NCBI GenBank assembly: GCA_963722415.1
Contig: CAVRNI010000049.1
Span: 20,543-84,542 of the forward strand
Length of the DNA stretch: 64,000 nt
Source of the DNA: JALOLG01 sp963722415
GTDB taxonomy: Bacteria; Actinomycetota; Acidimicrobiia; Acidimicrobiales; Ilumatobacteraceae
Direction of reading: 5' to 3'
Part shown: piece by piece, positions 18,101-28,653 of the stretch
Layout: each line of letters opens with the position of its first letter
Position numbering within the stretch: the first letter of the stretch is position 1
The notes under the pieces: generated by a model
What the model was told of the DNA's origin: nothing
Database searches by the model: none
What the model saw: only the letters and a program-made list of their open reading frames with translations
Translations under genes and position numbers: made by a program

Positions 18101-18207
18101 GATGGGCGGTAGGCGGGATCGGGAAACGGTGCCGCTACCCTCGGCTGCTCCGACCTCCCCCTGAGCCGTTGCCGGCGTCGTGACGCCGCACAGCCGAGGA
18201 GGTCGCC

Positions 18208-18879
18208 GTGTCGGAGCTCCCACCGAGGCCGATCCCACCGCGCTCGGCCCGCGAGTCGGCGCGGGCGTGGATCGAGTGGTTCGGGATCACGCGCCTGATC
18301 GCCACTGCCGTGGCCGTCGCAGTCGTCGTCGGGGGCGGCTGGCTGCTGGTCCGCACACCACCGCCGTCCGCCGAAGCGACGTTGCCGATCACGTCGGGCT
18401 CGGCGCCGACGGCGACGCTCACCGTGCCCGCCACGTCGGCCGCGACGTCGACGTTCGTGGTCCACGTCGCAGGTGCGGTCGCCGAGCCCGGGGTGTACGA
18501 CGTGCGCGCACCGGCGCGGGTCGTAGACGCCATCGAGGCCGCAGGAGGGCCGACACCGGACGCAGAGCTCGACGCGTTGAACCTCGCGGCGTCGCTCGTC
18601 GACGGGCAACGGATCTACCTACCGGTGGTCGGCGAGATCGTCGCAACGGTCGACGACGGATCGGCCGGTGGTGGCGACGCGGCCAGTGGACCGATCGACC
18701 TCAACGCTGCCACGCCGGCCGAGCTCGAAGAGTTGCCGGGCATCGGGCCGGCCACCGCCAACGCGATCGTCGAGCACCGCGACGAACATGGGCCGTTCGC
18801 GTCAGTCGACGACCTCACCGACGTGCGTGGCATCGGCCCGGCCAAGCTCGATGCGATCCGCGACCTGGTGCGGGTCTGA
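18208..18879 (+). CDS. comEA: ComEA-type competence DNA receptor
   Basis: The 223-residue protein has one N-terminal membrane segment (LIATAVAVAVVVGGGWLLV, about residues 29-47) and a Thr/Ala-rich linker. A SLBB domain follows (VVHVAGAVAEPGVYDVRAPA) and a C-terminal helix-hairpin-helix pair (DLNAATPAELEELPGIGPAT, then VRGIGPAKLDAI). ComEA binds double-stranded DNA at the outer face of the membrane during natural transformation. The GTG start at 18208 precedes the membrane anchor. comEC follows 450 bases downstream, with a small opposite-strand gene between them. Confidence 0.9.
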   Translation: MSELPPRPIPPRSARESARAWIEWFGITRLIATAVAVAVVVGGGWLLVRTPPPSAEATLPITSGSAPTATLTVPATSAATSTFVVHVAGAVAEPGVYDVRAPARVVDAIEAAGGPTPDAELDALNLAASLVDGQRIYLPVVGEIVATVDDGSAGGGDAASGPIDLNAATPAELEELPGIGPATANAIVEHRDEHGPFASVDDLTDVRGIGPAKLDAIRDLVRV

Positions 18880-18902
18880 CGTGCGAAGCGCGCGTGCGAT
18901 GG

Positions 18903-19331
18903 TCAGTACAGCGATTCGCCGAGGATCACCGTGGCGGCGATCAACGATCCGGCGGCGCCGACCGCGACACCGGCGAACATCCACGCGTACTCGCGCCAGA
19001 ACTCGCGCCACGTCGCCATCGGTGATCGAGTTGCTCGGCGCGAGGCGATCCAACCGATCAACATCCACAGGGGGATGCTCGCCGCCACGGCCAACGGGTA
19101 GTTGCTCTCGTCGGCCAACGGCGCGCCGACCACGAGCAGGCCCGGCGCCGCCACCACCCCACCGAAGAGCCCGATCAAGCCGCTCAGGCGCGAGTCGCCG
19201 AGCCGCAGCGACAGCCACGCCACCACACCGACCACGGCCGGCGGTACGAGCGCGACGAGCCAACCGAAGCTGCGGATCCGCGTGCGGTACCAGCGCGGGC
19301 CGGCGAGTAGCGGCGGGGACGTGGCGGTCAT
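18903..19331 (-). CDS. Small membrane protein of unknown function
   Basis: This 142-residue product has about four hydrophobic segments: WLVALVPPAVVGVVAWLSL, GLIGLFGGVVAAPGLLVVGA, LAVAASIPLWMLIGWIA and WMFAGVAVGAAGSLIAATVI. I do not recognise a family. It lies on the opposite strand between comEA and comEC, and its start codon overlaps the comEC start codon (TCATGA at 19328-19333). The hydrophobic pattern supports a real gene, but the overlap leaves doubt about one of the two starts. Confidence 0.55.
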   Translation of the reverse strand: MTATSPPLLAGPRWYRTRIRSFGWLVALVPPAVVGVVAWLSLRLGDSRLSGLIGLFGGVVAAPGLLVVGAPLADESNYPLAVAASIPLWMLIGWIASRRATRSPMATWREFWREYAWMFAGVAVGAAGSLIAATVILGESLY

Positions 19332-20777
19332 GACGATCGGGGAAGCCTACGATCCCGCCGCTGCCGAGCGGTGGCAGCCGCTTTCCGACCGTGCCGTCGT
19401 GGCCTTCGCCATCGCCGCGATCGGCGGCGGATGCGCCGCGCGATGGCCGCTGGCGTTGATGTTCGGCGTCGCCCTCGCCGCCGCCGTGATCGGGCTCGAT
19501 GGGCGGTCGCGCTCGCCGGCGTGGCCGGTCGTCGCGGCGATCCTGCTGGTGTGCGTCGTGTCGGCCATCCGCGCCGACTCGGCCTGGGACGAACTGGCGC
19601 CCGACACCGTTGGTGAGTTCGACGGATGGGTCCGCCTGATCGACGACCCGCAGCCGCTGCTGCGCGCGACGCGGGTCATCGTCGAGGTCGAGGGTGAACG
19701 CTTCGAGGTGTTCGCCCGTGGGCGTGCCGGGCAGATGCGGGTGCGGACGTGGCGCGGTGGTGATCTCGTCCGTGTCCACGGTGAGCGTGTCGAGCTGTCG
19801 CCGGACCGTGCCACTCGGGTCGCGTGGCAGCACGTCGTCGGCGAGCTCCGCGTCGACTGGGTCGGCGACGTTGCCCCGGAGCGCCCCTGGCGGTCGCGTC
19901 GAATCGTGTCCGCGCCGCGATCGAGCGTGGCTCGATGGCGCTTGCCCCCGATGACTCGGCGTTGTTCCGCGGGCTCGTCATCGGCGACGACCGCGACCAG
20001 CCGCCGGCGATGCTCGAGCGCTTCCGGGCGAGTGGTCTCGCCCACCTGACGGCCGTTTCCGGTCAGAACGTGGCGTTCGTGATCGCGGCTGCCGGGCCGT
20101 TGCTGTCGCGTCTGCGGCCGGTGGCGCGCTGGGCCGTGACGCTCGGCCTGATCGCGTGGTTCGTGAGCCTCACCAGGTTCGAGCCGTCGATCGTCCGGGC
20201 CGGCACGATGGCCGCCATCTCGACCACGGCGTACGTGCGCGGCCGTGACCGATCACCGTTCCGCGTGCTGTGCCTCGCCGTCACGTTGCTGGTCCTCGTC
20301 GACCCGCTGCTGCTGCGGTCGATCGGGTTCTGGCTCTCGGTGGGGGCGACGGCCGGCGTGTGCACCGTGGGACCCTGGCTCACCAAACGACTGTCGGGAC
20401 TCGGCTTCCTCGCCGCACCGGTCGGCATCACGCTCGGGGCCCAACTCGGTGTGGCGTTGCCGAGCGTGTTGGTGTTCGGGCGGCTGCCGCTGGTCAGCAT
20501 CCCGGCCAATGTGCTGGCGGTGCCGGTCGCCGGGTTCGTGATGCTCTACGGCCTTCCGGCGGCACTCGTGGCCGGGTCGGTACCCGCCGTGGCCGGCGTC
20601 GTGATGTTCCCCGCCCGCCTCGGTGTCCGGTGGGTCGACACCGTCGCCCTGCTCGGCGCACGTTTCGAACCGCACGGCCGCGCCGTGTGGCTCGGCTGGT
20701 CGCTCGTCGTTGCCGGTGTGGCGGCGATCGCTGCTAAGAATCGCCTTCGTCATGGCCGCCTACCTCCTCACCGGTGA
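19330..20777 (+). CDS. comEC: ComEC/Rec2-type DNA uptake channel (one frameshift)
   Basis: The first part (19330 to about 19883) encodes membrane segments and the DUF4131-like region (DGWVRLIDDPQPLLRATRV). The second, in another frame, carries the Competence domain: LFRGLVIGDDRDQPPAMLER, SGLAHLTAVSGQNVAFVIAA, LTRFEPSIVRAGTMAAIS and many helices. One indel near 19883 (GCGCCCC run) joins them. ComEC forms the inner-membrane channel that passes single-stranded DNA. This version of about 480 residues ends after the Competence domain and lacks the C-terminal metallo-beta-lactamase domain of longer homologues. Its stop overlaps the holA start by 26 bases. Confidence 0.85.
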
Positions 20778-21726
20778 CGACGAATCGATCCTGCGGTCGG
20801 CGGTCCAGGACCTCGTGCACCGCCTGATCGGCGACGGTGACCGGACCCTGATGGTCGACGAGTTCGACAGCGAGGAGTACGAGCTGCGGTCCGTGGTCGA
20901 CGCCGCCCAGACCCCACCGTTCCTCACCGAGACCCGCATCGTGGTCGGGCGCGGGATCGGACGCTTCACGACCGAGGAACTGGCACCGCTCGTCAACTAC
21001 CTGGCCGACCCGTTGCCGTCGACGGAGTTGGTGCTGGTCGCCGGCGGTGGGCGGATCCCGAAGTCACTCACCGACGCCGTCAAGCAGACCGGCGGCATCA
21101 CGTCCAACACGACGCCGCCGAGCCGGCCCAAGGACCGCCAGGCGTGGATCGCCGAGAAGGCGGAGGAGGCCGGCGTGCGTTTCGACCCCTCGGCGACGAT
21201 GCGGGTGGCGACCTGGCTCGGCGAGGACATCGGCCGCCTCGACGGGATCCTCGCCACGCTGGTGTCGACGTACGGCACGAACCGGCGGCTCGCGGCCGCC
21301 GATGTCGAGCCCTTCCTCGGCGAGGCCGGCGGCGTGCCGCCGTGGGACTTCACCGATGCGGTCGACGCCGGCGAGACGACGAAGGCACTCACATTGTTGG
21401 GCCGGATGATGGGCGCCGGCGAACGGCATCCGCTGCAGGTCATGGCCGTGCTCCACAACCACTACGGCAAGCTCGCCCGCCTCGACGGGATCGATGCCAG
21501 ATCCGAGGCTGACGCCGCCGAGGCGATGGGCATCAAGCCGGGCTACCCGGCCAAGAAGGCCCTCGCCAACTACCACCGGCTCGGTGGCGGGGGGATCCAG
21601 CGAGCCATCCAGCTCCTCGCCCAGGCCGACATGGACCTGCGCGGCGAACGCGATCTCCCCAACGATCTGGTGATGGAGGTGCTGGTCGCCAGGCTCTCGC
21701 GCCTCGGCAGTACGCGACCCCGCTAG
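20752..21726 (+). CDS. holA: DNA polymerase III delta subunit
   Basis: The 324-residue protein has the HolA layout: AYLLTGDDESILRSAVQDLV at the N-terminus, a Walker-like region with ETRIVVGRGIGRFT, and ELVLVAGGGRIPKSL. The clamp-loader lid and collar helices follow (DFTDAVDAGETTKALTLLGR, then HNHYGKLARL). The delta subunit opens the sliding clamp in the replicase clamp loader. Position between comEC and rpsT is the classic Gram-positive order. Its TAG stop shares a CTAG with the end of the convergent rpsT gene. Confidence 0.9.
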   Translation: MAAYLLTGDDESILRSAVQDLVHRLIGDGDRTLMVDEFDSEEYELRSVVDAAQTPPFLTETRIVVGRGIGRFTTEELAPLVNYLADPLPSTELVLVAGGGRIPKSLTDAVKQTGGITSNTTPPSRPKDRQAWIAEKAEEAGVRFDPSATMRVATWLGEDIGRLDGILATLVSTYGTNRRLAAADVEPFLGEAGGVPPWDFTDAVDAGETTKALTLLGRMMGAGERHPLQVMAVLHNHYGKLARLDGIDARSEADAAEAMGIKPGYPAKKALANYHRLGGGGIQRAIQLLAQADMDLRGERDLPNDLVMEVLVARLSRLGSTRPR

Positions 21727-21994
21727 GGCTCGAAGACCGCTTCTGGCCCTGGTTGACCTTGTGCATCAGGCGGCTCTTCTTGCGGGCCGCGGCGTTGGCG
21801 TGGATCATGCCCTTGGCGGCGGCCATGTCGATGCGCTTCACCGCCAGCCGGACGGCCTCGGTGTTGTCGTCGGTACCGATCGTCGACTCGGCGTTCTTGA
21901 TGCGCGTCTTCAACTCGCTCTTGACGGCCTTGTTCCGCTCGGCACGCTTGGCGTTGGTGATGATGCGCTTCTTCTGGCTCTTGATGTTCGCCAC
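21723..21994 (-). CDS. rpsT: Ribosomal protein S20 (C-terminus probably frameshifted)
   Basis: The N-terminal 80 residues are clear S20: ANIKSQKKRIITNAKRAERN, KSELKTRIKNAES, RLAVKRIDMAAAKGMIHAN and ARKKSRLMHKVNQ. The protein binds 16S rRNA in the small subunit. The GTG at 21994 is chosen because AGAGG lies 7 bases upstream and it gives the usual ANIKS start. In the literal frame the ORF would run to 21533 deep into holA, giving 153 residues instead of the usual 85-90. A one-base slip near 21735-21745 would reach the TAG at 21723-21725, so the shorter end is given here. Confidence 0.85.
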
Positions 21995-22080
21995 GGACAA
22001 TCCTCTTCGATGGGCAGCGGACTGAGGCTATCGGTACGCACGGTCCGCTCCCAACGCTCGCCGGTAGCGTTGGCCGAGCC

Positions 22081-23865
<1,785 letters not shown>

Positions 23866-23869
23866 AGCG

Positions 23870-25171
23870 TCAACGGGCGGCGGTGACGGGGGACCGCGGC
23901 ATCCCGGCGTCGTGGCTGCGGGCCACGTAGATCCCGGCGACGAGCACCGTGACGAGCGCGATCAGCGCGCCGTAGAACATCGACCAGCTGGCGCTCACGT
24001 TGTCGCCGATCCATCCGGTGATGGGTGCACCGATCGGCGCCGAGCCGAGGAACAGCACGGCTCCCAGGGCGAGGACGCGGCCGCGCATGTCGGGGCTCGT
24101 GCGTTCGGCGAAGATCGAGTTGCTGGCGGCGATGAACGCGGCGACGCCGGCGCCGAACGGCACGGCGATCGCGAACGTGAGGACAGTGCTCGTCGAGAAC
24201 GCCATCCCCGTCATCGTGACCGCGGTGAGGACCACCGACGCGAACAGCAGTCGGACGCGCACGACCTGGAGCCGGGCGACCATCAGCGCTCCGAACACAC
24301 TGCCGACGCTGGTGACCGACAGGATCCATCCGAACATCGCGTCGGGAGCGTCGAGCTGGTCGCGGATGAGGAGTGGGATCGACACCGTGTAGTTGAACGC
24401 GAACGTGCACACGATCGCGTACACGCTCACCGTGAGCCGCAGCACGGGATCGGCCCACACGGCCCGCAGGCCGTCGCGGATCGGGGTGGCACTCGCCGCC
24501 GCCGGTGGGCTGCGATACAGGCGGTTGGGGTCGATCGCAACCAACGCCCACAGCAGCGCGAGGAACGACAAACCGTTGAGCACGAAGCACCACCCGGTGC
24601 CGAGCACATGGGCGAACAGGGCCGCGAGCGCCGGCCCGAAGATCCTCGACCCGGTCATGACCGACGTGTTCAGCGACATCACGTTCGAGAGGTTCCGGCG
24701 TTCCACCAGCTCGGTTGCGAGCCCCCGGCGGGCCGGGTTGTCGATCGCACCGATGATGCCGAGCGCCAACGACATCACGTACACCGTCGGGATCGTGACG
24801 ACATCGGTGAGGTCGAGCACGCCGAGCACGATCGCCTGGACACCCATCGCGGCCTGGGTGATGATCGTCAGCCGCCGCCGGTCGAAGCGGTCGGACAGGG
24901 CGCCGGCCCAGAGCCCGATCAGCAGCATCGGGAGGAACTGGCAGGCCGTGACGATGCCGAGCGCCAGCCCGTTCCCGCCGAGGTCCCGGACGAGCAGCAC
25001 CTGGGCCGTCGCCTGCAGCCACGTCCCGATGTTGGAAACTGCCAGGCCGGCGAAGAACAGCCTGGCGTTGCGCTCGCGCAGCGACCGGAACATCTGCGAA
25101 CCCTGCGCCTGCGAACCCTGCGCCTCCGAGGCCCCGATCTCGTCGATGGCGACGATGGGCACCGGTTCCAC
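23870..25171 (-). CDS. MFS transporter of the enterobactin exporter (EntS / MFS_3)-like group
   Basis: This 433-residue membrane protein has about 12 hydrophobic segments. The family signatures are FAGLAVSNIGTWLQATAQ at the first helix, GLWAGALSDRFDRRRL between helices 2 and 3, and IIGAIDNPARRGLATELV in the middle loop. These mark the MFS_3 branch of drug or siderophore exporters. A short duplicated QAQGSQ unit lies in the cytoplasmic N-terminus. The GTG at 25171 is used; MFRSLRERN, 26 codons later, is a possible alternative. It is divergent from hrcA, so the CIRCE element lies in its upstream region as well. Confidence 0.8.
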   Translation of the reverse strand: MEPVPIVAIDEIGASEAQGSQAQGSQMFRSLRERNARLFFAGLAVSNIGTWLQATAQVLLVRDLGGNGLALGIVTACQFLPMLLIGLWAGALSDRFDRRRLTIITQAAMGVQAIVLGVLDLTDVVTIPTVYVMSLALGIIGAIDNPARRGLATELVERRNLSNVMSLNTSVMTGSRIFGPALAALFAHVLGTGWCFVLNGLSFLALLWALVAIDPNRLYRSPPAAASATPIRDGLRAVWADPVLRLTVSVYAIVCTFAFNYTVSIPLLIRDQLDAPDAMFGWILSVTSVGSVFGALMVARLQVVRVRLLFASVVLTAVTMTGMAFSTSTVLTFAIAVPFGAGVAAFIAASNSIFAERTSPDMRGRVLALGAVLFLGSAPIGAPITGWIGDNVSASWSMFYGALIALVTVLVAGIYVARSHDAGMPRSPVTAAR

Positions 25172-25201
25172 GTCGGCATGCTAGGACTCCACTGGCTGGC
25201 G

Positions 25202-25228
25202 TTAGCACTCGGTAGCCTTGATTGCCAA
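25202..25228 (+). promoter_or_regulatory. CIRCE operator of hrcA
   Basis: TTAGCACTC at 25202-25210, nine spacer bases, then GATTGCCAA at 25220-25228. The left arm is a perfect match to the CIRCE consensus and the right arm matches 7 of 9 (consensus GAGTGCTAA). It ends one base before the hrcA ATG at 25230, so HrcA would repress its own operon by blocking the start region. No ribosome site fits between, which suggests a leaderless mRNA. Confidence 0.8.
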
Positions 25229-25229
25229 G

Positions 25230-26222
25230 ATGCTGGACGAACGGAAGACGGCGATCCTCGGCGCCGTCGTGCAGGAATACATCGCGACGGCGCAGCCCGT
25301 CGGTTCGACGCACATCGCCGGCGCGCCCGGTGTCGCGGTGTCGTCGGCGACGGTGCGCAACGAGATGGCGGTGCTCGAGCAGGAGGGCTACCTGGTCCAG
25401 CCGCACACGTCGGCCGGACGCATCCCCACCGACAAGGGATACCGGTTCTTCGTCGATCATCTCGCCGCACCCGGCCGGCTCGACGCCGCGACCAGCGCCG
25501 AGGTCGGCGCGTTCTTCTCGGCCGCCCACGGCCGGCTCGAGGAGATGCTGCTGCGCACGAGCAACCTGCTCTCCCACCTCACCAGCTACGCGGCGGTGGT
25601 CGTCGGTCCCAAGACCGAGGCCGCCAGGGTCCGCAGCATCCAACTCGTCGCGCTGTCGAACCAGCACGCGACGGTCGTGGTCGTCCTCGGCAACGGGACG
25701 GTCGAGAACCAGATCGTCGAACTGCCGGCGGAGACGACCGACGCGACGGTCGACGCCGCGTCGGCCCATCTCGCACGCGCGCTGGTTGGTTCGACGATGG
25801 CGTCCGTCGAGATCGGCCCCAGCGGTGACGCCGCTGTCGACGCCGTGTGCGCCAGCGCGTTCGACGCGATCCGGCAGGTCTCCGGCGACGACCACGTGTA
25901 CGTCGGCGGCGCGTCGTGGATGGCCGGCGCGTTCGACGCCGTCGAGGTCGTCCGCGACGTCCTGCACACGCTCGAGCAGCAGTTCATCGTCGTGTCGCTC
26001 GTGCGTGACATCGTCGACCGGGGAATGTCGGTGGCGATCGGGATCGAGCACGGCGTCGAGCCCCTGTCGGCCTGCTCGGTGGTCGTCGCACCCGTGGTCG
26101 TCGGCGGCGAGCACCTGGGCTCGGTCGGTGTGCTCGGGCCGACCCGCATGAACTATCCCCAAGCCCTCGCCACCGTCGACGTCGTCTCGGAACGGCTCGG
26201 CCGCCGGCTGGAGGAGGGCTGA
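25230..26222 (+). CDS. hrcA: Heat-inducible transcription repressor HrcA
   Basis: The 330-residue protein has the HrcA winged helix: ERKTAILGAVVQEYIATAQP, VSSATVRNEMAVLEQEGYLV and the signature HTSAGRIPTDKGYRFFVD. GAF-like and dimerisation parts follow, ending in LGPTRMNYPQALATVDVV. HrcA binds CIRCE and represses chaperone genes, and it releases upon heat stress when GroEL is titrated. A CIRCE site abuts its ATG. An in-frame TTG at 25218 would lie inside the operator and is less likely. dnaJ starts 2 bases after its stop. Confidence 0.95.
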   Translation: MLDERKTAILGAVVQEYIATAQPVGSTHIAGAPGVAVSSATVRNEMAVLEQEGYLVQPHTSAGRIPTDKGYRFFVDHLAAPGRLDAATSAEVGAFFSAAHGRLEEMLLRTSNLLSHLTSYAAVVVGPKTEAARVRSIQLVALSNQHATVVVVLGNGTVENQIVELPAETTDATVDAASAHLARALVGSTMASVEIGPSGDAAVDAVCASAFDAIRQVSGDDHVYVGGASWMAGAFDAVEVVRDVLHTLEQQFIVVSLVRDIVDRGMSVAIGIEHGVEPLSACSVVVAPVVVGGEHLGSVGVLGPTRMNYPQALATVDVVSERLGRRLEEG

Positions 26223-26224
26223 CG

Positions 26225-27351
26225 ATGGCGTCCGACCTCTACGCGATCCTCGGCGTGCCGCGTACGGCATCGGCCGACGAGATCAAGCGTGCCTATCGAC
26301 AGAAGGCCCGCGAGCTGCACCCCGACACCAACCCGGACGATCCGCAGACGGCCGAGCACTTCAAGGAACTGGCGCGGGCGTATCAGGTGCTGTCCGATCC
26401 CGACCAGCGCGCCCGTTACGACCGCTTCGGTGATGCCGGCATCGGCGGAACGGGCGGCGGTGCCGACGGTGGGTTCGGCGGCGGGCTCGGCGATCTGTTC
26501 GACGCCTTCTTCGGCGGTGGGGGAGGCCCGTTCGGAGGCGGCGCACGGCGCGGCCCGAGCGGACCGCCGCGCGGCCAGGACATGGAGGTCGTCGCCGACC
26601 TCGAGTTCGTCCAAGCGGTGTTCGGGGCGCAGATCCCGGTCGCGCTGAGGCTGCCGCAGCGCTGCGAAGACTGTGGGGGCTCGGGTGCGGGGGGTCCACC
26701 AAGCCGGTCACGTGCTCCGAGTGCAACGGGTCGGGCCAGGTCCGCCGCGTGCGTCAGAGCGTCCTCGGCCAGATGGTGACGTCGAGTCCGTGCCAGCGCT
26801 GCGGTGGCCTCGGTGAGGTGATCGCCACGCCGTGTCCGACGTGCCGGGGTGAGGGCCGCGTCACGGCCGAGAAGACCTACCAGGTCGACGTGCCGGCGGG
26901 CGTCGACACCGGATCGACGTTGCGGCTCACCGGGCGGGGCGCCGCCGGCCCCCGTGGTGGGCGTGCCGGCGACCTCTACGTCCACCTCCGCGTCGCGCCG
27001 CACGACCGTTACGAGCGCGACGGCGACGACCTCGTCACCGAGGTCCCGGTGTCGATCGCCCAGGCTGCGCTCGGCACACGGGTCACGTTGGCCACACTCG
27101 ATGGCGACGAGGAACTGATCGTGCAGGCGGGCACCCAGCCGGGCCGTGAGTTCGTGCTGCGGAGCAGGGGCGTACCCCGCCTCCAAGGGCGTGGTCGCGG
27201 CGACCTGCGGGCGATCGTGCGCGTCGACGTACCGACCAAGCTCACCGCCGAGGAGACGACCTTGCTGCGCACGTTCGCCGAAGGGCGCGGCGAGGAGGTT
27301 GGCGAGAGCGGGCCGGGCCTGTTCTCGCGCATCAAGTCGGCCTTCTCGTGA
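26225..27351 (+). CDS. dnaJ: Chaperone protein DnaJ, type I (frameshift in the zinc-finger region)
   Basis: The J domain has the HPD tripeptide at residues 32-34 (ARELHPDTNPDD), followed by a long Gly/Phe-rich linker. Cys-rich repeats follow (CEDCGGSG, CSECNGSG, CQRCGGLG, CPTCRGEG), then the two client-binding beta domains to LFSRIKSAFS. The frame breaks in the G run at 26689-26694, where one G is probably missing; both halves are otherwise intact. DnaJ presents clients to DnaK and stimulates its ATPase. It is in an operon with hrcA (2-base gap) and rsmE (4-base overlap), so HrcA probably controls it through the CIRCE element. Confidence 0.9.
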
Positions 27352-28016
27352 ACGACGAGCTGCGCCGGTCCGCAGCTCACATCCTCGTCGACGACGTCGA
27401 GTCACCGGAGCTCACCGACGACGCCGCGCACCACGTCCTGCGGGTGCTCCGGGTCGGCGCGCACGAGCCGGTCACCGTCACCGACGGTCACGGACGGTGG
27501 CGTACCTGCCACATTGCCGACGCCACCTTCCGCGCGATCGGTGACGTGGTCGCCGTCCCACGCGACCACGTCCCGTGCACGATCGCGGTCGCCGTCCCCA
27601 AGCGTGACCGGCCCGAGTGGCTGGTCCAGAAGGCGACCGAGCTCGGCATCGATCGGATCGTGTTCCTGCATGCCGAGCGCTCCGTCGTGCGGTGGGACGG
27701 CGAGCGGGCGGAACGGCATCGCGCCCGTCTCGCCGCGGTAGCAGCCGAGGCACTGATGCAGTCGCGGCGGGTTTGGCTCCCTGAGATCGCCGGCCCGTTC
27801 CCCGCAGCGGACGTGCTTCCCGAGGGCGTGGCGGCCGAGCCGGGTGGTCGAGCCGTGGCGGTCGCCGACCGCTTGATCGCGATCGGACCGGAGGGCGGGT
27901 GGACGCCGGACGAGTTGGCGCTGGCCCAGGACCGGGTCGAGCTCAGCGACGCCATCCTGCGTGTCGAGACCGCGGCCCTGGTCGCGTGTGCCGAGATGGG
28001 CCGCCGCAACGTTTGA
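27348..28016 (+). CDS. rsmE: 16S rRNA (uracil-1498-N3)-methyltransferase
   Basis: The 222-residue protein is a SPOUT-class methyltransferase. The N-terminal PUA-like part has HHVLRVLRVGAHEPVTVTDG. The catalytic part has VPKRDRPEWLVQKATELGID, ALMQSRRVWLPEI, IGPEGGWTPDEL and ILRVETAALVA, and these form the knotted SAM site. It methylates U1498 of 16S rRNA. The GTG start overlaps the dnaJ stop (GTGA), the usual hrcA-dnaJ-rsmE arrangement. Confidence 0.92.
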   Translation: MNDELRRSAAHILVDDVESPELTDDAAHHVLRVLRVGAHEPVTVTDGHGRWRTCHIADATFRAIGDVVAVPRDHVPCTIAVAVPKRDRPEWLVQKATELGIDRIVFLHAERSVVRWDGERAERHRARLAAVAAEALMQSRRVWLPEIAGPFPAADVLPEGVAAEPGGRAVAVADRLIAIGPEGGWTPDELALAQDRVELSDAILRVETAALVACAEMGRRNV

Positions 28017-28102
28017 TCCAACCTTGCCAAAGTTCGGAGTGTGTACGCTCCGTGGTCGGATACCATTGAACTCACCAACGGCGGGATCACACTCAGTGAG
28101 AA

Positions 28103-28627
28103 ATGGCGGGCGAGCTTATGAACGAAATCGACGAGGACGAGGGAGCATCGGCATACAGCGTGCTTGTAGGTGAACGTCTCCGGACGATCCGCAAGCAGAA
28201 GCGATTGTCGCTGCACGAGGTCGAATCGCAGTCAGACCAGGAGTTCAAGGCCTCGGTGCTCGGCGCCTACGAACGCGGTGAGCGCGCGCTTTCGCTGCCG
28301 CGGCTCGATCGCCTGGCGCAGTTCTACCGGGTGCCGGTCGAGCAGCTCCTGCCCCGTGGCGATGAGTCGCTCGGGGCCGACGAGAACGGCGCCGTCCGGT
28401 GGAAACTGGCGATCGACATCGAGAAGCTCACGCAACTGTCCGGGTCGCCATTCGAGATGCTGACCCGGTTCTTGCGCATGATCCAGGTGCAACGTCAGGA
28501 CTTCAACGGCCGCGTGCTCACGATCCGGGGCGACGACAAGCGGGCGATCGCGGCGATGCTCGACATCCCCGTCGACCAGGTGACCGCACGACTCGAAGCA
28601 CTCGACCTGGTCTTCCGACTGGCCTGA
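28103..28627 (+). CDS. bldD: BldD-family transcriptional regulator with c-di-GMP-binding signature
   Basis: The 174-residue protein has an N-terminal Xre-type helix-turn-helix (LVGERLRTIRKQKRLSLHEV, VLGAYERGERALSLPRL) as in Streptomyces BldD. The C-terminal domain contains R131-x-D133, eight residues, R142-x-x-D145 (RQDFNGRVLTIRGDD). This is the RxD-X8-RxxD motif by which BldD dimers clamp tetrameric c-di-GMP. BldD represses developmental genes in Streptomyces; here the targets are unknown. It is followed 26 bases later by hemW. A second ATG lies 15 bases downstream. A CTCAGTGAG palindrome lies just upstream. Confidence 0.85.
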   Translation: MAGELMNEIDEDEGASAYSVLVGERLRTIRKQKRLSLHEVESQSDQEFKASVLGAYERGERALSLPRLDRLAQFYRVPVEQLLPRGDESLGADENGAVRWKLAIDIEKLTQLSGSPFEMLTRFLRMIQVQRQDFNGRVLTIRGDDKRAIAAMLDIPVDQVTARLEALDLVFRLA

Positions 28628-28653
28628 CCGAGCCGACCCATGGCGAGCCGCCG

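Noticed and set aside
21533..21722. Extension of ribosomal protein S20 by about 65 residues
   Set aside because: It would overlap holA deeply and is not S20-like. A frameshift near the end is the simpler reading.
26225..27351. dnaJ as a pseudogene or programmed frameshift
   Set aside because: One G missing from a G run, with both halves fully conserved, fits a sequencing error like the others in this window.
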